A DNA stretch of 64,000 bases. It comes from Exiguobacterium sp. AM39-5BH (GTDB lineage: Bacteria > Bacillota > Bacilli > Exiguobacteriales > Exiguobacteriaceae). The DNA lies in contig NZ_QSGS01000005.1 of assembly GCF_003467445.1 (NCBI RefSeq), positions 62,001-126,000 of the forward strand, given 5' to 3'. This document shows positions 35,801 to 44,394 of the stretch, piece after piece. The number at the start of each line of letters is the position of its first letter. The stretch's first letter is position 1. The notes under the pieces are model-generated. The model saw only the letters and a program-made list of their open reading frames with translations, searched no databases and had not been told where the DNA came from. A program made the translations under genes and the position numbers.

Positions 35801-35910
35801 TTCGCGACCTCGCGCGCTCGGGCAAACGCATCTTCAGCGTCGACCCGTATCAATACGTGAAAGGTGGCGTCTCACTCGACGAGGCGTCTCGACAGGAGGT
35901 AACACGATGA
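32845..35910 (+). CDS. Very large glycosyltransferase with N-terminal beta-sandwich domains and CgeB-like core
   Basis: A 1021-residue protein. A basic N-terminus (KKARRAAYLGVQRSKRLGRK) may contact membrane lipid. Residues 45-480 hold three strand-rich, probably carbohydrate-binding-like domains, two of them with DDLYRFYFKGE/DDQRRYISYAE-type repeats. Residues 480-800 form a CgeB-like GT-B domain (VFWNKEDPIHYDRF, ADKYGLVIYDRNY, SPTMFSRRVFEGLACATPVV). Residues 810-1020 look like a GT-A fold with HLDPSDYYGPNYLADYL replacing the usual DxD region. The GT-B plus GT-A-like arrangement matches the 29796 protein. GACGGAGGAC precedes the ATG. Its stop overlaps the next start (ATGA, 35907-35910), indicating translational coupling. 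Confidence 0.7.
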   Translation: MDWQKKARRAAYLGVQRSKRLGRKVLNRTSQQTGQAWREVAPNWYTRSPYVHTEGTDFVVTGDETVVLTYRPDGKSDVVSIDQLLNEGTKTFTSSFRVKQRDGHAPVLHLEVYRKGGRKRLITLHDGDVEDVELGMGERILRAHLEVQKGTFSIIEIRVGAASIWRGEGLASTISLDTFDFVHPLTEATLRSMTPERHIVRFEDDVLVLEAEGNQYAHYGVGETALPHLDTKRGIDFSTGDMDDDLYRFYFKGEMTGTANASLFIATYTLSGRDRLIEVPLGLSGIVRIAPSHRSIRYFVRVSGQGSLSEMHIGMIREKSVRKENVFSLKPSMWTVPAPDLIKLKSRDNQLVIDLKGEDDQRRYISYAEMNNSFKKLPTEFPYEVKANCRYRVTVDGEAGEGTNVVLYLVAYSATERQIMQQVQIGSEKVFYFDRSVRFLRFALRVDGKGEARVDRIRVAEELVSDGTEHPDFKDVREARFFAQQPRELHELKVAAIFDEFTMASYEPECQLITFTPDNWKSTLLDEQPDVLVVESAWKGNRGTWEKKIVKYGTNTWEELDALLAWCRKQNIPTVFWNKEDPIHYDRFIETAKRFDYVYTTDLNRVDDYKRDCGHDRVDALPFAAQPKEHNPIRLPGAREPYASFAGSYYANRHESRKADMDRLFAAADKYGLVIYDRNYAVNQRGESDQLQFPEQFRHSIRGSLKYNQIAKAYKGFKVMLNVNSVNDSPTMFSRRVFEGLACATPVVSTRSIGVEAMLGDYVFLDDGESDLDETFRRLMTDESFYEDVAIGGMRHVLTYHTYTQRLAKIAQDVGIPYRVENPNVAVLAFVRSKEEAEQVVEQFEAQQYAHKKLLIFLDKFEDYIDVYNTYNTESISTFMRSYLDHYTSLTEILDPFDWVAHLDPSDYYGPNYLADYLLAARYADADILTKADYYSYEGTLHKHDQDESFRYVFDATPSRSMIDPAALRFDTVEAALRRFEGDESLRDLARSGKRIFSVDPYQYVKGGVSLDEASRQEVTR

Positions 35911-38078
35911 CGCAACAGAAGCTTCGGATTTTAGTGTACGGGGACGTCAACTTGAACTTGATCGACGGGTCGGCCATCTGGCTGACGTCGGTCGTCCATA
36001 TGTTGAACCAAGACCCAAATATCGAGGTCGACGTGTTGTTGAAGCGCTCGATCGTCAAACCAGAAGTGACCGCCTCGATCAAACAGCTTGACCGTGTTCG
36101 CTTCATCGATGTCTTCACGAAAGACTCGGGCAAACAAGATCAGCCCTATTTTGAGAAAAAAGTGCTGCAACCGGACGAGGCGGCGCAACTCATCCATGAG
36201 CTCGTTCAAACGAACGGCTACGACATGGCGTTCATCCGTGGCTTCCAGCTCGCTTACGAACTGACTTCGTATGAGGATACGATGAAAAAGACGTGGACAT
36301 ACATCACAGATTTTACCCATGACCAATCGGAAGCGTCGCAAGAAGAACTCGCGCGATTGAAGCAGATCGCCGGGCTATCGGCCCGTATGCTTTGCCAGAC
36401 GGCCGAGATGAAGCACTACTTCGAGACGTTCCTTGAGACGCCGCGCCCATTCCTCATCCTCAATCCGATGATTTCGAACATGCGCGATGAGGAACCGGCC
36501 TTCAAACGTCAGAACAAGCGACTCGTCTATACAGGCAAGTTCGCACCGCTCTGGTATTCAGTGGAAATTCTCGACGCCTTCCGAAAAGTGCGGGCCCGAA
36601 TGCCGGACGTCGAATTGAAAGTCGCAGGCGACAAGTTCAATCAAGACCCGAACAACCCCGACTTCCGTAAAGACGTGACGTCACGCCTGCAACACGACGA
36701 GGGCATCGACTGGTTGAAAGGAATCCCACGGGCCGAAGTCGAGACGCTCATCGCCTCAAGCGACATCGGCCTGTCATGGCGCCACCCGGATCTTGACTCG
36801 AGCTTGGAGCTGTCGACGAAACTGCTCGAATACGGTGCGCTCGGTAAGCCGGTGCTGTTGAACCGCAATAAGATGCACGAGATGTTGCTCGGGACGAGTT
36901 ATCCACTTTTCGTCAACTCGGAAGACGAGTTCGTCGATAAAGTCGAGCTCGCCTTCACGCATCCGGCGATTTACCGTGACGCCGCGACCCGGCTTTATAA
37001 CATGGCGAAATACTATACGTTCTCGAACACTTACGCGCGTTTGCGGGACGCGATTTGGGAGATGCGTCCGAAGACGATTTTGTTCGCCGGACACGATTTG
37101 AAGTTTATCCGGATGTTCATGGAACGGTTCGAACGAAACCCGAACTATCGCGTCCTCGTCGATGAGTGGGAAGGACATAAGATTCATGACGTCAATCACA
37201 GCAAGGCGTGTCTCGCCGAGGCGGACATCATCTTCTGTGAGTGGGGGCTCGGTAACGCCGTCTGGTATTCGAACCATAAGCTGCCTCACCAGCGCCTGAT
37301 TGTCCGCATCCACCGGCAAGAGAAAGAGACGCCGTTCCCGACCGAGTACAATCTCGACAACATCGACCGCATCATTCTCGTCTCACCGTATATGCTCGAA
37401 GAGATGCACCGCCTGTTCCATATCCCGCGCCATAAGATGACGATGATTTATAACGCCGTCGATGGTGATAAACTTCAAAAGCCGAAGCAGACGGACGCTT
37501 TGCCGTTCCATCTCGGCATGATCGGCATCAATCCGAAGTTGAAACGGCCTGATCTCGCGCTCGACGTGCTCGAGAAATTGCTCGAGCGAGACGACCGGTA
37601 CCACTTGTTCTTGAAAGGGCATCATCCGAACGACGTGTACTGGATCGCTAAACGGGAAGAAGAGCGCACGTACTATGAGGCGTTCCTCGCCCGCATCGAA
37701 CGAGCACCGCTGAACGGACACGTCCATTTTGACGGGCACGGCAGCGATGTCGACGAGTGGCTACAAAAGATCGGCTTCGTCTTATCGATGAGCGACCTTG
37801 AAAGTTTCCACTTGTCACCGGCCGAAGGAATGGCATCTGGGTCGTACCCGCTCATCCGGCATTGGACGGGGAGCGAGACGATTTATCCGGACGAACTACT
37901 CGTCGACGATCCGCTCGCCGTCGTTGACACGATTTTGTCATATAAAGACGAACCAGCACGCCTCGTAGAAGCTGCGTCGTCGTATCAACAATACGCGCTC
38001 AAGCACTTCGCGATTGAACGCCTGTTTCCGAAGATGGAACGGGTTGTCGTCGGGGAAACGTCGACAACATTGTCATGA
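35907..38078 (+). CDS. Tandem GT-B (GT4-like) glycosyltransferase
   Basis: A 723-residue protein made of two GT-B units. The first (residues 1-390) ends with SLELSTKLLEYGALGKPVLLNR, which fits the donor-binding region of GT4-type enzymes. The second (about 391-720) has ADIIFCEWGLGNAVWYSNHK, LVSPYMLEEMHRLF and SDLESFHLSPAEGMASGSYP, the last being a good GT4 E-x7-E-like motif. Its start overlaps the previous stop by four bases and AGGAGG lies just upstream. With the 29796 and 32845 products it gives the locus six or more transferase domains, enough to build a complex repeat in the cytoplasm before TagGH-type export. Confidence 0.72.
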   Translation: MTQQKLRILVYGDVNLNLIDGSAIWLTSVVHMLNQDPNIEVDVLLKRSIVKPEVTASIKQLDRVRFIDVFTKDSGKQDQPYFEKKVLQPDEAAQLIHELVQTNGYDMAFIRGFQLAYELTSYEDTMKKTWTYITDFTHDQSEASQEELARLKQIAGLSARMLCQTAEMKHYFETFLETPRPFLILNPMISNMRDEEPAFKRQNKRLVYTGKFAPLWYSVEILDAFRKVRARMPDVELKVAGDKFNQDPNNPDFRKDVTSRLQHDEGIDWLKGIPRAEVETLIASSDIGLSWRHPDLDSSLELSTKLLEYGALGKPVLLNRNKMHEMLLGTSYPLFVNSEDEFVDKVELAFTHPAIYRDAATRLYNMAKYYTFSNTYARLRDAIWEMRPKTILFAGHDLKFIRMFMERFERNPNYRVLVDEWEGHKIHDVNHSKACLAEADIIFCEWGLGNAVWYSNHKLPHQRLIVRIHRQEKETPFPTEYNLDNIDRIILVSPYMLEEMHRLFHIPRHKMTMIYNAVDGDKLQKPKQTDALPFHLGMIGINPKLKRPDLALDVLEKLLERDDRYHLFLKGHHPNDVYWIAKREEERTYYEAFLARIERAPLNGHVHFDGHGSDVDEWLQKIGFVLSMSDLESFHLSPAEGMASGSYPLIRHWTGSETIYPDELLVDDPLAVVDTILSYKDEPARLVEAASSYQQYALKHFAIERLFPKMERVVVGETSTTLS

Positions 38079-38086
38079 AAATGTAA

Positions 38087-38116
38087 TTGCGTCCCTGATT
38101 TGTTCAAGAGTATAAT
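38087..38116 (+). promoter_or_regulatory. Internal promoter before wecC
   Basis: TATAAT (38111-38116) has TTGCGT (38087-38092) 18 bases upstream. A second weaker pair, TTGTTT (38122-38127) and TAAACT (38145-38150), follows with a 17-base spacer. Confidence 0.5.
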
Positions 38117-38204
38117 GAGTATTGTTTTATTATCGAATCTGAACTAAACTAATGGGCATGCGCTTGAACAGAAAAGCATTAGAACATTTGGAGGTTACTA
38201 CACA

Positions 38205-39494
38205 ATGAAAGTATGTACAGTAGGTCTTGGATATATTGGATTACCGACTTCGGCAGTGTTCGCCAACTATGGTGTGGACGTCGTAGGTGTTGATATTTCA
38301 CAACACGTCGTTGATAAGTTGAACCGTGGCGAAATCCACATCGAAGAGCCAGGTCTTGGCGAAATGGTGGCGGACGTTGTCGCGAAAGGGAAGTTCCGTG
38401 CGTCACTCACTCCTGAGAAGGCAGACGCTTTCATCATCGCCGTGCCAACACCGAACAATGACGACGAGCACAAGTCTTGTGACCTCACTTATGTTTTGGA
38501 CGCGACACGCAAAGTGTTACCGTTCGTCGAAAAAGGCAATGTTATCATCGTCGAGTCGACGATCGCGCCACGTACGATGGACGACTTCGTGAAGCCGCTC
38601 GTCGAAGAAGCTGGATTTGTCGTCGGCGAAGATCTCTTCCTCGTCCACTGCCCAGAGCGCGTCTTGCCTGGTCAAATCTTGCATGAACTCGTGCACAACA
38701 ACCGCATCGTCGGTGGAATCACGTCAGCTTGTGCTGAAGCGGGCGCACGTGTCTATGGGACGTTCGTCGAAGGCGAAATCGTCAAAACGGACGCGAAGAC
38801 GGCTGAGATGTCAAAACTCATGGAAAACACGTTCCGTGATGTGAACATCGCGCTTGCAAACGAACTTGCGAAAGTGTGTAATGACCTCGACATCAACGTG
38901 CTTGACGTCATCGAGATGGCGAACAAACATCCACGTGTCAACTTGCACAGCCCAGGCCCAGGTGTCGGCGGCCACTGTCTCGCGGTCGATCCGTACTTCA
39001 TCGTCGCGAAGTCACCGGACCTCGCGAAGATCATCAACTTGTCACGTGAGACGAACGTCTCGATGCCGGCTTATGTCGCCGACAACGTGCAAAAATTGAC
39101 AGACGGCATCGACGCACCGAAAGTTGCGGTCTTTGGTGTGACGTACAAAGGAAACGTTGATGACATGCGTGAAAGCCCAGCGGTCGACATCTGTGAAATC
39201 TTGCTCGATCGTGGCGTCGATATCGCGGTTCATGACGGACACGTTGAAAAATCGACATCAAGTCGTTTCGAGCTCGTTTCGAAAGAAGAGGCGCTTCAAG
39301 ACGCGGACCTCGTCCTTGTCCTCGTTGACCACAACGAATTCAAAACACTCGACTTCGCTGAACTCAACACGTCAATGCGTCGTCCAATGATTTTCGACAC
39401 ACGTAACATCGTGAAGCCTGTTGGCGAAGATGTCACGGTCGTGAACTACGGAAATCTCTATAAATATACGAAGGAAACGAATCTCGTACTTTGA
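38205..39494 (+). CDS. wecC: UDP-N-acetyl-D-mannosamine dehydrogenase
   Basis: This 429-residue enzyme oxidises UDP-ManNAc to UDP-ManNAcA with two NAD+. The N-terminal Rossmann fold shows GLGYIGLPT (7-15). The central helix contains EMSKLMENTFRDVNIALANE. The catalytic cysteine is Cys258 in GVGGHCLAVDPYF, and the C-terminal domain has GVTYKGNVDDMRESPA. These features and the overall sequence fit WecC rather than UDP-glucose dehydrogenase. GGAGG lies ten bases before the ATG. Its partner wecB is three genes downstream, so the locus should make UDP-ManNAcA from UDP-GlcNAc. Codon use is more biased here than in the preceding glycosyltransferase genes. Confidence 0.9.
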   Translation: MKVCTVGLGYIGLPTSAVFANYGVDVVGVDISQHVVDKLNRGEIHIEEPGLGEMVADVVAKGKFRASLTPEKADAFIIAVPTPNNDDEHKSCDLTYVLDATRKVLPFVEKGNVIIVESTIAPRTMDDFVKPLVEEAGFVVGEDLFLVHCPERVLPGQILHELVHNNRIVGGITSACAEAGARVYGTFVEGEIVKTDAKTAEMSKLMENTFRDVNIALANELAKVCNDLDINVLDVIEMANKHPRVNLHSPGPGVGGHCLAVDPYFIVAKSPDLAKIINLSRETNVSMPAYVADNVQKLTDGIDAPKVAVFGVTYKGNVDDMRESPAVDICEILLDRGVDIAVHDGHVEKSTSSRFELVSKEEALQDADLVLVLVDHNEFKTLDFAELNTSMRRPMIFDTRNIVKPVGEDVTVVNYGNLYKYTKETNLVL

Positions 39495-39509
39495 TTCAGG
39501 TGAATGCAC

Positions 39510-40307
39510 ATGTTTAAATCCGCGAAAGCTATTCTTTCAGAACTGAAGTCGAGCATGTACTTGATTTTTCGTCTTGCCACGTATGAGACGAAAAGTAACA
39601 ACTCGATGCAGTACCTCGGATTTTTATGGGAGTTCGTGACACCGTTATTGCAGATTGGAGTATACTGGTTCGTATTTGGATTTGGTATTCGAAGCGGCAG
39701 GCCGATTGATGGCGTGCCGTTTCTTCCATGGCTTGTCGCCGGGATTGTCGTCTGGTTCTTTATTGCCTCGGCCATCACCTCGACGGCCCGTTCCGTCTAT
39801 TCCAAAATCGGGATGGTCTCTAAAATGAGTTTTCCCATCTCGACCATTCCCGCATACGTGTTACTTTCGCTCTTCTATCGCCATGCGGCGCTAGTCGGCG
39901 TGTCGTTCATTCTCATGTGGTCATTCGGTTATCCGATGGGGCTGCACTCGCTTTGGTTTATTTATTTGGCAATCAGTGCACTCGCTCTCCTTTATTCGCT
40001 GGCATTGATCACGTCCGCGCTCACGACGATCGTGCGCGACTTGCAGAATCTCTTGCAATCGATGATGCGCATGTTGATGTACTTGACACCGATTTTCTGG
40101 ATCCCGCCGGACAAACTTGCGCGCATCCTTCAAATCAACCCGCTCTATTATTTGGTTGAAGGGTATCGGTCGATGTTCCTTGGGTCGGATTGGTTGGCGA
40201 CTAACTGGGCTTACGGTCTCTATTATTGGGCCATCGTCCTCGTTCTCTTCTTCGTCGGGTCGATGATTCACCTACGTTTCCGTCGACACTTCATCGATTA
40301 CATTTGA
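39510..40307 (+). CDS. tagG: ABC-2 polysaccharide/teichoic acid exporter permease
   Basis: A 265-residue permease with six membrane segments, of the TagG/Wzm family that exports finished wall polymers. The amphipathic N-terminus precedes FLWEFVTPLLQIGVYWFVF. Near the C-terminus are LMYLTPIFWIP and NPLYYLVEGYRSMFL, both characteristic. I start at ATG 39510 with AGGTGA six bases upstream; ATG 39504 abuts that site. The tagH ATPase gene follows after ten bases. No Wzx/Wzy pair is present, so the polymer is probably completed inside the cell and exported by this pair. Confidence 0.88.
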   Translation: MFKSAKAILSELKSSMYLIFRLATYETKSNNSMQYLGFLWEFVTPLLQIGVYWFVFGFGIRSGRPIDGVPFLPWLVAGIVVWFFIASAITSTARSVYSKIGMVSKMSFPISTIPAYVLLSLFYRHAALVGVSFILMWSFGYPMGLHSLWFIYLAISALALLYSLALITSALTTIVRDLQNLLQSMMRMLMYLTPIFWIPPDKLARILQINPLYYLVEGYRSMFLGSDWLATNWAYGLYYWAIVLVLFFVGSMIHLRFRRHFIDYI

Positions 40308-40317
40308 GGAGGACATT

Positions 40318-41195
40318 ATGTACCAAGTTAAGTTTGAAAATGTCTCGAAACGATATACGTTGTATAATAAACCGATGGACAAGCTGAAAGAGATTTTCTT
40401 CAGTAAAGCTTCCGGCAAACAGTTTTACGCCCTTCGCAACGTCAGTTTTGAAGTGCCGCCGGGAGAAGTCGTCGGCATCATCGGCATCAATGGATCAGGG
40501 AAGTCGACGATGTCGAACTTGCTCGCTGATGTGATGCCGCCGACGCACGGAAAGATCGAGTTGCATGGGAAGACGGCGCTCATCGCCATCTCTTCAGGAT
40601 TGAACGGAAACTTGTCGGGTCTTGAGAACATTGAGTTGAAAGGCTTGATGCTTGGAATGACGAAGCAAGAGATTATCGATCTGACACCGGCCATCATTGA
40701 CTTCGCCGACATCGGCGACTTCATCACACAACCGGTCAAGACGTACTCGAGCGGGATGAAGTCTCGTCTCGGCTTCGCCATCTCGATCAATGTCAACCCG
40801 GACATCCTCGTCATCGATGAGGCGTTGTCGGTCGGGGATCAGACGTTCGCCGACAAATGTTTGGCGAAGATGAATGAGTTCAAAAAGCAAGGCAAGACGA
40901 TCTTTTTCATCAGCCACTCGGTCTCTCAAGTCCGTCAATTCTGTTCACTCGGTCTTTGGCTCGAGTTTGGGGAAGTACGCGAGTATGGACCTGTCAACGA
41001 AGTACTCAGTGAATACAACAAGTTTTTGAAATGGTTCCGCAGTCTGTCGAAAGAGCAACAAGACAGCTTCAAGGCAGATAAGCTGAAACGGCGGACGACT
41101 GTCGTCGACGCGACGAGCTCGGGGAGACGTATATCTTGCCGGCCCTTTCTGAAGAAGTGTTGAAGAATCATCAAGCAGTCTCTTTATCGAGCTGA
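40318..41195 (+). CDS. tagH: Teichoic acid/polysaccharide exporter ATP-binding protein (frame broken near 41110)
   Basis: The ATPase partner of TagG. Walker A is GINGSGKST (about residue 57), the signature region is KTYSSGMKSRL, Walker B is ILVIDEAL and the switch is FFISHS. As written the frame stops at 41163 after an odd Ser/Arg-rich tail. The -1 frame instead reads DELGETYILPALSEEVLKNH and stops at 41195. One extra G at 41110 joins them (TTVVDGDELGETYILP) to give 292 residues. GGAGGA precedes the ATG. There is no long SH3-type extension like that of Bacillus subtilis TagH. The repaired stop is 16 bases before the wecB ribosome binding site. Confidence 0.85.
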
Positions 41196-41210
41196 CGTGA
41201 TGAATTCGAG

Positions 41211-41255
41211 AGGAGGAAGCACGTCCGCTTGAAGGACCGTGCATGACAACTTATG
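41211..41255 (+). promoter_or_regulatory. Ribosome binding site separated from wecB start by a hairpin
   Basis: AGGAGGA (41211-41217) is the best site before wecB but lies 35 bases from ATG 41253. Between them GCACGTCC (41219-41226) pairs with GGACCGTGC (41234-41242), with one bulged C. When folded, the site would be about 11 bases from the start codon. Confidence 0.5.
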
Positions 41256-42353
41256 AAAAAAGTAATGACTGTATTTGGGACGAGACCAGAGGCCATCAAA
41301 ATGGCTCCACTCGTGTTGGAATTGAAAAAACGTGAAGGCGTCGAACCGATCGTCGTCGTCACGGCACAGCACCGTCAAATGCTGGACCAAGTGCTCGAGT
41401 TGTTCGAGATCAAGCCTGACTACGACCTCGATATCATGAAAGACAAGCAGACACTTTATGACGTCACGTCACGCGTCTTAACAGGCATGGGTGAAGTCAT
41501 CGCTGAGACGAAGCCGGACATCGTCTTAGTCCATGGGGACACGACGACGACATTCGCAGCGTCGCTTGCGGCGTTTTATAACCAAGTCGCTGTCGGCCAT
41601 GTCGAAGCGGGACTTCGCACGTACAATAAGTACTCACCGTTCCCGGAAGAGATGAACCGTCAATTGACAGGTGTGATGGCTGATTTCCACTTCGCACCAA
41701 CGGAGACATCGAAAGATAACCTGTTGCGTGAAGGGAAAAACGAAAGTACCATTTTTGTTACAGGAAACACGGCCATCGATGCGCTTAAAACGACGGTACG
41801 AGACGACTATTCGAACGAGTTGCTCGATTCGATTCGTTCGCAAGATCGTCGTCTCGTCCTGTTGACGGCGCACCGTCGCGAGAACCTTGGTGAGCCGATG
41901 CGAAACATGTTCCGTGCCGTTCGTCGTTTGATCGAGAAGTATGACGATATCGAAGTCGTCTACCCGGTCCACATGAATCCGGTCGTCCGCGAACTCGCGA
42001 ATGAAATTTTGCATGACGTCGACCGCGTCCACCTGATCGAACCGCTCGATGTGTTTGACTTCCATAATTACGCTTCAGCCTCACACTTGATTTTAACGGA
42101 CTCAGGCGGCGTTCAAGAAGAAGCTCCTTCACTCGGCGTCCCTGTCCTCGTCCTTCGGGATACGACAGAACGTCCGGAAGGTGTGGCGGCCGGTACACTC
42201 AAGTTGGCTGGAGTCGAAGAAGAAGTGATTTACTCGCTAGCGGACGAATTGCTCTCAGACAAGACAGCATATGAGAAGATGTCAAAAGCATCGAACCCTT
42301 ATGGGGATGGAGAAGCGTCACGTCGAATCGTTGATGCTATCCTTGCTAACTGA
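41253..42353 (+). CDS. wecB: UDP-N-acetylglucosamine 2-epimerase (non-hydrolysing)
   Basis: This 366-residue enzyme (WecB/MnaA) interconverts UDP-GlcNAc and UDP-ManNAc, supplying WecC. The N-terminus FGTRPEAIKMAPLV, the mid motifs LVHGDTTTTFA and GHVEAGLRT, NRQLTGVMADFHFAPT, LLTAHRRENLG and LTDSGGVQEEAPSLGVPVLVLR are all diagnostic. Length is typical. The start codon lacks a close ribosome binding site and depends on the hairpin-spaced one upstream. In Bacillales this enzyme often also serves teichoic acid linkage-unit synthesis. Confidence 0.92.
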   Translation: MKKVMTVFGTRPEAIKMAPLVLELKKREGVEPIVVVTAQHRQMLDQVLELFEIKPDYDLDIMKDKQTLYDVTSRVLTGMGEVIAETKPDIVLVHGDTTTTFAASLAAFYNQVAVGHVEAGLRTYNKYSPFPEEMNRQLTGVMADFHFAPTETSKDNLLREGKNESTIFVTGNTAIDALKTTVRDDYSNELLDSIRSQDRRLVLLTAHRRENLGEPMRNMFRAVRRLIEKYDDIEVVYPVHMNPVVRELANEILHDVDRVHLIEPLDVFDFHNYASASHLILTDSGGVQEEAPSLGVPVLVLRDTTERPEGVAAGTLKLAGVEEEVIYSLADELLSDKTAYEKMSKASNPYGDGEASRRIVDAILAN

Positions 42354-42366
42354 ATGAATGAAGTTT

Positions 42367-42402
42367 GGAGTTGTCTTGTGCCTGGCACGGCAACTCTTTT
42401 CT
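42367..42402 (+). terminator. Possible weak terminator after wecB
   Basis: GAGTTG (42368-42373) pairs with CAACTC (42391-42396) around an inner GTGCC/GGCAC helix, followed by TTTTCTAT. It may partly separate the export genes from the O-acetylation genes. Confidence 0.5.
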
Positions 42403-42433
42403 ATATGATCCGATGTTTGGAGGAACCTATACT

Positions 42434-42909
42434 ATGTCAACAAAACGGATTCGCCCAGCAATCTATCACTACTATCCGCGCGACCGCATAAAGACCATCT
42501 CTCGATGCGCGAGGAAGCGTATAAAACAGAAGTCACGTTTCTGCCGAAAGCCGAGACGGATTCGATTTACGTCCAATTGTTTGATTTAAAGTTTGAGATT
42601 CCACCATCCAAAATCTTTTTGACGGATGCAAAAATCGAGGATGGAGAAGAAATCGGAATCGAGACTCAGATTTTTGTGGAAGGTAGTAAAGGCATTGCGC
42701 TCGAGCTCTACTTTATGCAATATGGAGATGTAGAACGGCTATCGAACAAACGGTTTCGCTTGACGCTTGAGCCGGGGATGAATCAAGTGCGCGAGACTGT
42801 GAAACGAATCGAGGACGCCAAGTATTTCAAGATGTCTTACAAATACGTGGTCGACACGCTTGAACCGGTCACGATTCGTCTAGACGACCTGTACGTTACG
42901 TTCGCGTGA
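42434..42909 (+). CDS. Small soluble protein of unknown function in the O-acetylation cluster (frame broken near 42491)
   Basis: ATG 42434 with TTGGAGGAA eight bases upstream starts a frame that goes astray after about 20 codons. The -1 frame then reads well to 42909 (MREEAYKTEVTFLPKAETD). Adding one A to AAA at 42490-42492 gives MSTKRIRPAIYHYYPRDRIK then DHLSMREEAYKTE, 158 residues in all. There is no signal peptide or membrane segment. The C-terminal part is strand-rich (GIALELYFMQYGDVERLSNK) and resembles a small beta-sandwich like the N-terminal domains of the 32845 protein. I do not recognise a family. It sits 41 bases before the AlgI-type gene. Confidence 0.55.
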
Positions 42910-42950
42910 TGTAAACACGTCGATTTTTCAAGGAGAAAGGAACAACCAGG

Positions 42951-44381
42951 ATGTTATTCAGTTCCACGGTTTTTTTGTTTTATTTCTTGCCAATTGTTTT
43001 GTTGATGTACTTCTTATCACCGCGCGTGATCAAGAATACCATCTTGCTTGTCACGAGCCTGTTCTTCTACGCGTGGGGCGAGCCACGGTTCGTTGTGATC
43101 ATGCTCGCATCCATCTTCATGAACTACGTCTTCGGACTGCTCGTCGATAAGTATCGGCATCAAGAGACGCGTTTGAAATGGACGATGGCAGCCATGGTCG
43201 CGGGGAACTTGTTGATGCTCGGTGTCTTCAAGTATGCGAGTTTCTTCGTCGAGAATGTCAATACGATTTTTGGGTTCTCATTGAATGACCCAGAGATTCC
43301 GCTTCCGCTCGGGATCTCATTCTTCACCTTCCAGGCGATGAGTTACGTCATCGACGTCTATCGTCAAGACGGTCGCCTGCAACGAAATATATTTGACTTG
43401 GCACTCTATGTCTCGTTTTTCCCGCAGTTGATTGCGGGTCCGATTGTCCGTTACCAGACGGTCGCCGACGAGATTGTCGAGCGTCGGGAGACGATTGATG
43501 ATTTCGTCTCGGGGATTCAACGTTTCGTCATCGGGTTGGGGAAAAAGATGATTCTTGCGAACAGTGCCGGCTATGTGGCCGATCAAGTGTTCTCGCAACC
43601 GCCAGGGGAGTTGTCGACGACTCTCGCTTGGATTGGAATCATCGCCTATTCGCTTCAAATTTACTTTGATTTCTCGGGTTATTCTGATATGGCGATTGGA
43701 CTCGGGCGGATGTTTGGCTTCCACTTCTTAGAGAACTTCAACTATCCGTACATCTCGACATCCGTGTCTGAGTTTTGGCGCCGTTGGCATATTTCGCTCG
43801 GTAGCTGGTTCCGAGATTACGTCTACATTCCGCTCGGCGGGAACCGGAAAGGCAGTTTGATGACGTATCGCAACTTGACGATCGTTTGGCTGTTGACCGG
43901 GGTATGGCACGGAGCGAGTTGGACGTTCATCGCCTGGGGTCTCTATTACGGGATTTTCATCATGCTCGAACGAGCGTTTCTCGGTCGCTGGCTCGCCGCG
44001 TGGCCGACCTGGCTTGCCCGGACGCTCACGTTGTTCATCGTCGTCGTCGGTTGGGTATTCTTCCGTGCCGATAACTTCGAGTATGCGCTCGGTTATCTTC
44101 AAGTCATGTTCGGGCTTCATGGCGGCGAATTGTTCGATCAGACGGCATACTTTTATCTCGTTCAATACGGTGTCGTGCTCATCATTGCGATGATTGCGGC
44201 GACACCACTTCCAAAGTACGCTGTCTCGTACTTCTTGCGTCACGAAACGGACAGCGAGCGGACAGTGCTTGCGATGGGCGCTGGATTGGCGCGAGCAACG
44301 TACATCTTATTTATTTTTGCCGTGTCGATTTCCTACGTCGTCTCGAGCACGTTTAATCCGTTCATCTATTTCCGGTTCTAA
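42951..44381 (+). CDS. MBOAT-family O-acyltransferase (AlgI type)
   Basis: A 476-residue membrane protein with about ten or more membrane segments. It moves acetyl groups across the membrane for O-acetylation of an exported polymer. Family marks are FFYAWGEPRF near the start, PLGISFFTFQAMSYVIDVYR, FFPQLIAGPIVRY, SEFWRRWHISLGSWFRDYVYIPLGGN and the catalytic-type His320 in LLTGVWHGASWTF. CAAGGAGAAAGGA precedes the ATG. The DHHW protein follows after 13 bases, a usual pairing. The acceptor is probably the TagGH-exported polymer. Confidence 0.9.
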   Translation: MLFSSTVFLFYFLPIVLLMYFLSPRVIKNTILLVTSLFFYAWGEPRFVVIMLASIFMNYVFGLLVDKYRHQETRLKWTMAAMVAGNLLMLGVFKYASFFVENVNTIFGFSLNDPEIPLPLGISFFTFQAMSYVIDVYRQDGRLQRNIFDLALYVSFFPQLIAGPIVRYQTVADEIVERRETIDDFVSGIQRFVIGLGKKMILANSAGYVADQVFSQPPGELSTTLAWIGIIAYSLQIYFDFSGYSDMAIGLGRMFGFHFLENFNYPYISTSVSEFWRRWHISLGSWFRDYVYIPLGGNRKGSLMTYRNLTIVWLLTGVWHGASWTFIAWGLYYGIFIMLERAFLGRWLAAWPTWLARTLTLFIVVVGWVFFRADNFEYALGYLQVMFGLHGGELFDQTAYFYLVQYGVVLIIAMIAATPLPKYAVSYFLRHETDSERTVLAMGAGLARATYILFIFAVSISYVVSSTFNPFIYFRF

Positions 44382-44394
44382 GGAGGACTGTACT

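Noticed and set aside
44194..44394. Upstream extension of the DHHW gene
   Set aside because: It is a shadow frame inside the AlgI-type gene; ATG 44395 has the proper ribosome binding site.
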